64,000 nt of DNA from assembly GCF_004791585.1 (NCBI RefSeq), contig NZ_SRUU01000002.1, positions 310,001 to 374,000 on the forward strand. The letters are read 5' to 3'. The notes below the pieces were generated by a model that was given only the letters and a program-made list of their open reading frames with translations, did no database searches and was not told where the DNA came from. The stretch comes from Mesorhizobium sp. M1C.F.Ca.ET.210.01.1.1. GTDB lineage: Bacteria > Pseudomonadota > Alphaproteobacteria > Rhizobiales > Rhizobiaceae. A program made the translations under genes and the position numbers. Below, in pieces: positions 27,783 through 34,687 of the stretch (position 1 is the stretch's first letter; each line of letters opens with the position of its first letter).

Positions 27783-27878
27783 TCATCCGACGGGACCAAT
27801 CGGTCCGCTCGGGGCGGCAACGACCTTCGACAGCGTCTCGCGCTTGACCAGCAGCGGCTTTTCGTAGGTTCTCTTCAC
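27783..27878 (-). CDS. 31-residue lasso-like RiPP precursor without acidic core residue, locus A
   Basis: Short gene found by reading the minus strand upstream of the RRE gene. A GTG start at 27878 follows GGGGGA with 5 bases between. The leader carries the RRE-binding motif YEKPLL (residues 5-10, pattern YxxPxL), then VKRETLSKVVA. By alignment with the lasso precursor at 54113 the core is about 9-10 residues ending in APSGPIGPVG. It has no Asp or Glu, so a lasso macrolactam is impossible. Ser24 is its only hydroxyl residue. The conserved Thr before the cleavage site is also absent (Val). The peptide may stay linear and be phosphorylated. Confidence 0.75.
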   Translation of the reverse strand: MKRTYEKPLLVKRETLSKVVAAPSGPIGPVG

Positions 27879-27908
27879 CAAAGTCCCCCAAGAATGTCCA
27901 CGCCGGGA

Positions 27909-27937
27909 GGATGACGAGTGGTTGCGCCCCCTGTCAA
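27909..27937 (-). promoter_or_regulatory. Putative promoter of RiPP locus A
   Basis: On the minus strand, a perfect TTGACA box (27937-27932) is followed after 17 bp by TCATCC (27914-27909), about 30 bp before the precursor GTG. The -10 box is weak, so the assignment is tentative. Confidence 0.35.
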
Positions 27938-28016
27938 GGCGGCGGTTCCCGTCAGGGTTGCCATCCTTCCCTTGAGTAAGCTATGAGTCCGCCGGGGTTT
28001 TTGGGGAGGTAGTGCC

Positions 28017-28133
28017 ATGCGTTACAATTGGGATCGGGCGCCGTCGACCTTCGAGCGCCATCGCAAAGCGTTCGCGGCCGCCATTCTGATCGCCGGCGGC
28101 GTCGGGCTGATGCTGGCGGCACTGCCGCTCTAA
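28017..28133 (+). CDS. 38-residue single-span membrane peptide
   Basis: ATG at 28017 is preceded by a strong GGGGAGGT site with good spacing. The product begins MRYNWDRAPSTFERHRKAF and ends with one hydrophobic helix (AAAILIAGGVGLMLAALPL) before TAA. The amphipathic basic start plus a single helix fits a small inner-membrane protein. The function is unknown. It is divergent from the RiPP precursor gene and upstream of prpE. Confidence 0.55.
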   Translation: MRYNWDRAPSTFERHRKAFAAAILIAGGVGLMLAALPL

Positions 28134-28290
28134 GCCGACTTTCATCCCGAGGCAATCAGAACGGCGCTCCAAGCGGACCGCCGTCAGCGGACCTTTGCCA
28201 GCGACGTCGACCAAAATGCAGGAAGACATGGCCGCGCGAGGCGGCATAGTCTATTGCAAAACGCAAAACGTTCCCGGGGAGGAAGAGGCG

Positions 28291-30198
28291 ATGGCGTCAC
28301 GCTATCACGAAGTCTTTGAGGGCTGGAAACGCGACCCCATGGGGTTCTGGGCCGAGGCGGCCAAGGCGATCGACTGGTATTCGCCTGCCGAAAAGGTCTT
28401 CGATCCGACGGCCGGCGTCTATGGCCGCTGGTTCACCGGCGCCACCTGCAATACCTGCTTCAACGCCATCGACCGCCACGTGGCGGGCGGGCGCGCCGAC
28501 CAGCTGGCGCTGATCCATGACAGCGCGATCACCGGCACGGTGCGGAAATTCACCTATGCCGAATTGAAGCGCGAGGTGGTGGCGCTGGCTTCGGTGCTCA
28601 GGCATCGCGGCATCGGCAAGGGCGACCGCGTCATCATCTACATGCCCATGGTGGCCGAGGCGGCCATCGCCATGCTCGCCTGTTCACGCATCGGCGCTGT
28701 GCACTCGGTGGTGTTCGGCGGCTTTGCCTCGCACGAGCTTGCCACGCGCATCGACGACGCCAAACCGAAGCTGATCATCAGCGCGTCCTGCGGACTGGAG
28801 CCCGGGCGCGTCGTCGCCTACAAGCCACTGCTCGACAAGGCGATCGAGATGTCGAGGCACAAGCCCGATGCCTGCCTCGTCCTGCAGCGCGACCAACTGC
28901 GCTGTGAGATGAGGGACAATTACGATTTCGACTATGCCGATGCGGTCGCCCGCGAGCGGGCGGCGGGCGCCAATGTCGACTGCGTGCCGGTTCTCGCCAC
29001 CGACCCGCTCTACATCATCTACACCTCGGGCACGACCGGGCAGCCGAAAGGCATCGTGCGCGACAATGGCGGCCATATGGTCGCGCTGAAATGGACGATG
29101 GACAACGAGTTCGACGTCAAGCCGGGCGAGGTGTTCTGGGCGGCCTCGGATGTCGGCTGGGTGGTCGGCCACTCCTACATCGTCTACGGGCCGCTGCTGC
29201 ACGGCGCCACCAGCGTGCTGTTCGAAGGCAAGCCGATCGGCACGCCGGACGCCGGCACCTACTGGCGGGTGATCTCGGAGCACGGCGTGGTGGCGCTGTT
29301 CACGGCGCCGACCGCCTTCCGCGCCATCAAGGGACAGGATCCCAGGGGCGAGTTCGTGTCGAAATACGACCTGTCGAAATTCCGCACCCTGTTCCTCGCC
29401 GGCGAACGCGCCGATCCGGAAACCATCAAATGGGCTGAGCAGAAGCTCGACCGTCCGGTCGTCGACCATTGGTGGCAGACCGAGACCGGCTCGCCGATGA
29501 CGATCAACCCTGCCGGGCTCGGGCTTCTGCCGGTGAAATACGGCTCGCCCGGCGTGCCGATGCCAGGCTACGACATCCGCATTCTCGACGACGCAGGACA
29601 CGAGGTGCCGCGCGGCACGCTCGGCAATGTCGTGGTCAAGCTGCCGCTGCCGGCTGGCTGCCTGCCGACGCTCTGGAATGCGGACGCCCGCTTCCGCCAA
29701 GCCTATCTCGAGGAGTTCCCCGGTTTCTATAAGACGGCCGACGCCGGGATGATGGACGAAGACGGCTATCTCTACGTCATGGCCCGCACCGACGACATCA
29801 TCAACGTCGCCGGGCATCGGCTGTCGACCGGCGCGATGGAGGAGGTGCTGGCCGCGCATCCGGACGTTGCCGAATGCGCCGTCATCGGCATCGCCGACGC
29901 GATGAAAGGCCAGGTGCCGCTCGGCTTCGTCGTGCTCAATGCCGGCGTGTCGCGCGACACCGGCGCCATCGAAAGCGAGGTGGTGAGCCTGGTCCGCGAG
30001 CGGATCGGCCCGGTCGCCGCCTTCAAGACGGTGGTGACGATCAAGCGGCTGCCGAAGACGCGCTCCGGCAAGATCCTGCGCGGCACGATGCAGAAGATCG
30101 CCGACAAGGAGGAATGGACCATGCCGGCGACCATCGACGATCCCGCGATCCTTGACGAGATCACGGCGGCGCTCAAGGGACGCGGCATCGGGATCTAG
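28291..30198 (+). CDS. prpE: Propionyl-CoA synthetase
   Basis: Acyl-adenylate-forming ligase of 635 residues producing propionyl-CoA (or a short-chain acyl-CoA) from acid, ATP and CoA. ATP-binding motif YIIYTSGTTGQPKGIVRDNG, the WWQTETGSP motif, and the regulatory acylation Lys in TRSGKILRGTMQKIAD are all present. The N-terminus (YHEVFEGWKRDPMGFWAEAA) and the GHSYIVYGPL stretch are closer to PrpE than to Acs. The ATG at 28291 follows GGGGAGGAAGAGG; the open frame extends to 28195 without support. Confidence 0.92.
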   Translation: MASRYHEVFEGWKRDPMGFWAEAAKAIDWYSPAEKVFDPTAGVYGRWFTGATCNTCFNAIDRHVAGGRADQLALIHDSAITGTVRKFTYAELKREVVALASVLRHRGIGKGDRVIIYMPMVAEAAIAMLACSRIGAVHSVVFGGFASHELATRIDDAKPKLIISASCGLEPGRVVAYKPLLDKAIEMSRHKPDACLVLQRDQLRCEMRDNYDFDYADAVARERAAGANVDCVPVLATDPLYIIYTSGTTGQPKGIVRDNGGHMVALKWTMDNEFDVKPGEVFWAASDVGWVVGHSYIVYGPLLHGATSVLFEGKPIGTPDAGTYWRVISEHGVVALFTAPTAFRAIKGQDPRGEFVSKYDLSKFRTLFLAGERADPETIKWAEQKLDRPVVDHWWQTETGSPMTINPAGLGLLPVKYGSPGVPMPGYDIRILDDAGHEVPRGTLGNVVVKLPLPAGCLPTLWNADARFRQAYLEEFPGFYKTADAGMMDEDGYLYVMARTDDIINVAGHRLSTGAMEEVLAAHPDVAECAVIGIADAMKGQVPLGFVVLNAGVSRDTGAIESEVVSLVRERIGPVAAFKTVVTIKRLPKTRSGKILRGTMQKIADKEEWTMPATIDDPAILDEITAALKGRGIGI

Positions 30199-30268
30199 CC
30201 CGCTTCGCCACCTCGGCAGCGGGTTGCAGCGGCGGGTGGTCTCCCGAATTCGTCCCGCACTGCAATCG

Positions 30269-30292
30269 GCTGTTGTGCAATGCAGCAACAGC
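30269..30292. promoter_or_regulatory. Near-perfect palindrome with a TGTTG-TGCAGCA core
   Basis: GCTGTTGTGCAA followed directly by TGCAGCAACAGC forms a 24-bp imperfect palindrome 40 bp before the acyltransferase start. It shares the TGTTG...TGCAGCA sequence seen before exo genes at 42331, 51271 and 60717. Confidence 0.5.
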
Positions 30293-30332
30293 CCGTAATG
30301 TTCGCCTTGGGGGGCCATTCCGAAGGCACGGC

Positions 30333-31412
30333 ATGGCTCAGCACAAGACGACATTCGGCGGCGTCGACATATTGCGTTTCCTGGCGGCCGTCATGGTGAT
30401 GTTCTATCACTATGGTTTCTGGATATGGGCGTTCCCCGGTGGGGTGTCGGCGCGCGCCACGGGAGGCATCCCGGCCCACCCCGAGATGGCGCTCGTCGGC
30501 TCCGGCTGGGTCGGCGTGCAGGTGTTCTTCGTCATCAGCGGCTTCGTCATCGCCTTCAGCGCCGAGAATTCGACGCCGCTCAAGTTCTTCGAGGCGCGCG
30601 TCAGGCGGCTGGCGCCGGCGGTCTGGGTCTGCGCGCCGATCTCGGCGGTGGTGCTGCTCATGGTCGGTCTTTCCTGGCCGACGGACGCCGTGCTGCGGCT
30701 TGCCCGCACGGCGATGTTCGTGCCTTTCGAGCCATGGGTGGACAGCGTCTACTGGACGCTCGGCATCGAGATCGCCTTCTACGCCATCGTCTGGATCCTG
30801 CTCAGGCTTGGCCGATTCCATCTGATGGAAGCCGTCGCCGTCATCATCGGTCTCGTCAGCACGCTGTTCTGGTGCGCCTATTTTCTCTTCGGCTGGTCCG
30901 ATCTCGCGGAGACGCGCTGGCTGCAGCTCACGCTTGTGCATCACGGTGCCTTCTTCGCCATCGGCGTGCTGCTTTGGCTGATGCGCTTCAAGGCGGTGAC
31001 CGTTCCACGCCTCGGCTTCTCGGCCCTGTTCCTCGCCGGCGGGGTGCTGCAGATCGGCAGCTCGGTCGATGTTCACAGCATCAAGGTGGAAGCCGCGATG
31101 CCCTATGCGCCGCCGATCGTCATCTTCCTTGCCGCGGTAGCGCTGATGGCGTGGTCGCTCAGGCTCGATCTTTCCTGGCGCGGCTGGCGCCGGATCGGGC
31201 TGATGACTTATCCGCTCTACCTCATCCACGATGTCGTCGGCGCCGCGATGCTCGGCGCGCTGATCCGGGCGGGCGTGCCCTACCTCGTGTCGATCCCGCT
31301 CGTCGGCGCCACCATGATCGCGGCGAGCTGGCTGGTGGCGGCCGAGGCCGAGCCGCGCATCCGCCTGCTGCTCGACCACACGCTGTTCCGCTACCGTCTG
31401 AAAGCCGCCTAA
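30333..31412 (+). CDS. Acyltransferase-3 family membrane protein
   Basis: Membrane O-acyltransferase of 359 residues with about ten hydrophobic segments. The N-terminal signature VDILRFLAAVMVMFYHYGFW, with the catalytic His in YHYG, and GVQVFFVISGFVI are typical of enzymes that acetylate or succinylate surface glycans. The start at 30333 skips 20 upstream codons that lack homology. It could decorate the exopolysaccharide made by the exo genes about 4 kb away, but it is not in their operon. Confidence 0.85.
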   Translation: MAQHKTTFGGVDILRFLAAVMVMFYHYGFWIWAFPGGVSARATGGIPAHPEMALVGSGWVGVQVFFVISGFVIAFSAENSTPLKFFEARVRRLAPAVWVCAPISAVVLLMVGLSWPTDAVLRLARTAMFVPFEPWVDSVYWTLGIEIAFYAIVWILLRLGRFHLMEAVAVIIGLVSTLFWCAYFLFGWSDLAETRWLQLTLVHHGAFFAIGVLLWLMRFKAVTVPRLGFSALFLAGGVLQIGSSVDVHSIKVEAAMPYAPPIVIFLAAVALMAWSLRLDLSWRGWRRIGLMTYPLYLIHDVVGAAMLGALIRAGVPYLVSIPLVGATMIAASWLVAAEAEPRIRLLLDHTLFRYRLKAA

Positions 31413-31497
31413 ACTCCACAGCAGCTCCCGGTGTGGAATTGTTTGCATCCGGCTGATATCGAGACTTGGTCCGCGCTCCGCATCGCGCGATCCCAGT

Positions 31498-32289
31498 TTG
31501 AGTGCCGAGCCGCAATCCGTGAGCCTGTTCCAGCGATCGAGACGACCCCGACCCTTGCCGCGCGAACGGCTGGTGATGGATATGCGCGACACGGTGGTCT
31601 ACGCGGTCGGCGACGTGCATGGCTGCTATGACGAGCTGCGCGCGCTGGAGCAGAAGATCGTGCTCGACGCTCTGCAGTTCCGCGGCCGCAAGATCATCAT
31701 CATGCTTGGCGACTATATCGACCGCGGGCCGCAGTCGCGGCGCGTGATCGAACACCTCATGGCGCCGCCGCCAAAAGGCTTCCTGCGCGTCTGCCTGGCC
31801 GGAAACCACGAGGTCGCGATGCTCAACTACCTCGACGGCTATCTGTCGCGGGAGCCATGGCTTGCGGTCGGGGGGCGGGAGACCCTCTATTCCTATGGCA
31901 TCGACCCGGCCCATCTCGCCAATCTCTACGCTTCAAGCGAGGAGGTCGACGAAAGCATCCGCGAGGCCATACCTGCCGGCCATATCGGCTTCCTGCGCAC
32001 GCTGCCGGTGATGGTCTGCTCGGACGAGTTCGTGTTCGTGCATGCTGGCATCCGGCCCGGGATCGCGCTCGAAGCCCAGGACGAGGCCGACCTGGTCAAC
32101 ATCCGATCCGATTTCCTCGCGGCAACGCATCGCCTCGACCGCTGGGTCGTGCACGGACATACGATCGTGGACGTCCCGACGCTCGACGGGCGCCGGCTCG
32201 GCATCGACACGGGTGCCTTCCAGAGCGGCCGGCTGACCGCCCTCAGGATCGTCGGCAAATATGGACGGCTGCTGTCGTCCAGGGATTGA
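31498..32289 (+). CDS. Calcineurin-like metallophosphatase (PP-family)
   Basis: Protein of up to 263 residues with the dinuclear-metal signatures GDVHGCYDEL, GDYIDRGPQS and GNHE plus later VHAGIRPG and VVHGHT. This set is that of bacterial serine/threonine protein phosphatases or diadenosine tetraphosphatases. The TTG start at 31498 is uncertain; an ATG at 31576 begins just before the first motif. No partner kinase is adjacent. Confidence 0.85.
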   Translation: MSAEPQSVSLFQRSRRPRPLPRERLVMDMRDTVVYAVGDVHGCYDELRALEQKIVLDALQFRGRKIIIMLGDYIDRGPQSRRVIEHLMAPPPKGFLRVCLAGNHEVAMLNYLDGYLSREPWLAVGGRETLYSYGIDPAHLANLYASSEEVDESIREAIPAGHIGFLRTLPVMVCSDEFVFVHAGIRPGIALEAQDEADLVNIRSDFLAATHRLDRWVVHGHTIVDVPTLDGRRLGIDTGAFQSGRLTALRIVGKYGRLLSSRD

Positions 32290-32419
32290 AGCTGAGCGGC
32301 TTGGCGCGTTCGGGCCTCTCCAGGCATTTTCAACGCAATTCCGGAAAGCGAAACACCCTGCAACGCGATCATGAGCGCGAGTACAGCATCGCTGCTGTCA
32401 GGTCAGCGCAAGCCCGGCC

Positions 32420-33391
32420 TCAGCGGGCAGCGCCATAGGACAGCAGATCGCCTTGCCATCCGCTGCGCCTGAGGAACTGTTCCCAGGTCAAAGCATTCGG
32501 ATCGACTTTCCGGCTCCAGGTCAGATCGCGCTCCGGAGCGTAGTAGCCATATTCGACGCAGTATTCGACCATACCCACCAGCTCGCGCACCAGATGCTCG
32601 TTGCCGGCGAAACCCGGAAAGTGGCGCAGCAAGTCCTCGCGCGAGTAGGCGGAGGCGTAGCGCGCGGCCTTTCCGGTGACCCGCACAAATGTATCCACCA
32701 TCTGCTGCGCCGAGATAAACTCGCCGATCACCGGCAGGATCTCCCCGGCGTAGCGCGCCGAGTGATCAAAGATCTCGCGCACCGCCGGGCCGGCCGCGGT
32801 GAGCGGATCACAGAAGGGCATGGGGATGTCCGGCGGCAGATATACGGCGAACGTTATGCCGTCCTCCCCGCCTTGCGGCACGTAGTACTCCAGGAAGTTG
32901 GTGTAATAAAACGCCAGGTAGACAAAGGAGCTGCGGACGGGCAAGCCGCGAATGTAATCCTCAATCTTTGCCTTGTCCGTGAAATGCGGCGCCCACTTGG
33001 TGCCGCCGGTGATCGCTTCGACATTTTCGAGCCCGCTAAACACCACGTGCTCGACGCCAGCGGCCACCGCCGCATCGGCCAACTCCTTGCCGAGGTTGAG
33101 TTCTGGTTCCGCCGGCGGCACCTTGACGATGGGCGGCGTCATCAGGAATGCCCCGGCCGAGCCTTTCAGTGCTTCGGTCAGTTCGGCCTGCCTGCCAAGT
33201 TCAAGGGGTGCCACCACGACTTCGGCACCCTTCTTCGCCAAGGCTTGCGCCGGTTCGCTGTCGAGGCGCCGCGTCAGCGCGCGTACCCGGTAGCGCCCGC
33301 TGTCGAGCAAGGCGTTGGCGACGCTGCGGCCTTGCTTGCTCGATGCGCCGACAACGGTGATCAAAGGTTTGGAAGTATCGGCCTGGCTCAT
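32420..33391 (-). CDS. NmrA-family NAD(P)-binding protein
   Basis: Rossmann-fold protein of 323 residues of the NmrA/atypical short-chain dehydrogenase group. The dinucleotide motif is modified to VVGASSKQGRSVANALL. Then AGVEHVVFSGLENVEAITGG and a C-terminal substrate domain follow. Such proteins act as redox sensors or as isoflavone- and quinone-type reductases. It is transcribed divergently from the LysR gene with 156 bp between, so that regulator probably controls it. Confidence 0.85.
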   Translation of the reverse strand: MSQADTSKPLITVVGASSKQGRSVANALLDSGRYRVRALTRRLDSEPAQALAKKGAEVVVAPLELGRQAELTEALKGSAGAFLMTPPIVKVPPAEPELNLGKELADAAVAAGVEHVVFSGLENVEAITGGTKWAPHFTDKAKIEDYIRGLPVRSSFVYLAFYYTNFLEYYVPQGGEDGITFAVYLPPDIPMPFCDPLTAAGPAVREIFDHSARYAGEILPVIGEFISAQQMVDTFVRVTGKAARYASAYSREDLLRHFPGFAGNEHLVRELVGMVEYCVEYGYYAPERDLTWSRKVDPNALTWEQFLRRSGWQGDLLSYGAAR

Positions 33392-33547
33392 GTTGTTATC
33401 CCGGTTTGAGGGCGGAAACCGCTTCCGCCAGCGTCGACAGTCACCACGGCGGGTCGAAGCGCGCCGCGGTGCCGGCCCTGATCGCAAAGTCTCGGCTGCC
33501 TCGAGCTATTTTTGAAATCACAGAAATATTCATCTACTATCCATTCC

Positions 33548-34480
33548 ATGGATACCAAGCGCCTGGATCTCAATCTGTTGGTCACCCTGGAGACGCTGCT
33601 GATCGAGCGGAACGTCACGAAGGCGGCTGCTCGACTGCATCTGAGCCAGCCGGCGGTAAGCGCCCAGCTGAACCGTCTCAGGCACGAGTTCGACGACCAA
33701 CTGCTAATTCCCGCCCAGCGCGGGATGACGCCGACGGCCAAGGCAATGGAGCTGCTCGATCCGTTGCGCCAAGCCCTCGATCAAGTTCGCGCCACGCTGA
33801 CCTCGCATAGGAATTTCGATCCGGCGAAGGCCAGGCTAACCTTCGTTATCGCTTGCACGGATTATCTGCAGGCCGCGGTGATCCAGCCGCTCGTTTTGGC
33901 GCTCAGGACGCGAGCGCCCGGTGTTCGCGTCGCGATACGCAATCTGGACATATCGCAGCTGGAAGCGCAGATGGCGCGCGGTGATGTGGATCTGGCACTG
34001 ATGACCCCGCAAGCGGCCCCGCCAGGTCTTCGCGCCCGACATCTGTTCGATGAGCGCTATGTGCTCATCGGCCGCCGGAACCATCCACGGCTGCGAGAAG
34101 GAATCACGGTCGCTGAATTCGCCAAGCTGGAGCAAGTGATCGTCTCCGTGGACGGCGGCGGCTTCGCAACGCCGGTGGATAGTGCCCTGGCCGCTCTCGG
34201 ATACGAGCGTAACGTGGTGCTCTCCGCTGCCTCGTTCCTGCTCGTCCCTGAGATCGTGTCCCACTCGGACTTCGTTGCACTGGTCCCCGAACGCCTGGTA
34301 GGCGACCGTGCGGACAAGCTTGAAATCATAGCCTGTCCATTTCCCGTTGAAGGCTTTGCAGTGGGGATGGTGTGGCATGAGCGCGGTCACGGCCACAGCG
34401 GCCAACGCTGGGTCCGTGACGCCGTCGTCTCGCTTGTCGCGCACCAATCCTCGTCCCGGATGCGCAATCGTCGCGGATAA
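33548..34480 (+). CDS. LysR-family transcriptional regulator
   Basis: Regulator of 310 residues. The N-terminal winged helix-turn-helix is clear (LNLLVTLETLLIERNVTKAA followed by RLHLSQPAVSAQLNRLR), with a periplasmic-binding-like effector domain behind it. The N-terminal style (MDTKRLDLNLLVTLETLL) is that of the NodD/NahR branch that responds to aromatic compounds. The ATG at 33548 was chosen over 33512. It is divergent from the NmrA gene, its likely target. Confidence 0.9.
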   Translation: MDTKRLDLNLLVTLETLLIERNVTKAAARLHLSQPAVSAQLNRLRHEFDDQLLIPAQRGMTPTAKAMELLDPLRQALDQVRATLTSHRNFDPAKARLTFVIACTDYLQAAVIQPLVLALRTRAPGVRVAIRNLDISQLEAQMARGDVDLALMTPQAAPPGLRARHLFDERYVLIGRRNHPRLREGITVAEFAKLEQVIVSVDGGGFATPVDSALAALGYERNVVLSAASFLLVPEIVSHSDFVALVPERLVGDRADKLEIIACPFPVEGFAVGMVWHERGHGHSGQRWVRDAVVSLVAHQSSSRMRNRRG

Positions 34481-34534
34481 GGCGGCTCGTCGTTTCACGG
34501 AAAACGCAGAACCGCTCTATCTTGGCGCGGCACC

Positions 34535-34686
34535 GAACGGAAAACCGCTATGCACTTTTCCTGGAATTGCGCCCTTCGCGAGACGCAATTCCGGACGGGA
34601 AACCGCCATGCACTTTTCCTGGAATTGCACCCATCGCGAGACGCAATTCCGGACGGAAAACCGCCATGCACTTTTCCTGGAATTGC
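34535..34686. repeat. Three tandem copies of a 58-bp palindromic element
   Basis: Units at 34535-34592 and 34593-34650 and a truncated third at 34651-34686 are nearly identical. Each contains ACCGC-[CT]ATGCACTTTTCCTGG and is bounded by the inverted ends GCAATTCC and GGAATTGC. The single element resembles an abundant intergenic palindrome known to me from rhizobia. Here it is tandemly amplified between the convergent LysR and exoP genes, ending one base before the exoP stop codon. Confidence 0.75.
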
Positions 34687-34687
34687 T

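Noticed and set aside
24902..27878. Locus A as a normal complete lasso peptide cluster
   Set aside because: No cyclase gene is present in or next to it and the precursor core has no Asp or Glu for ring closure.
34535..34686. CRISPR-like array
   Set aside because: The 58-bp units are directly adjacent with no unique spacers, and no cas genes are seen.
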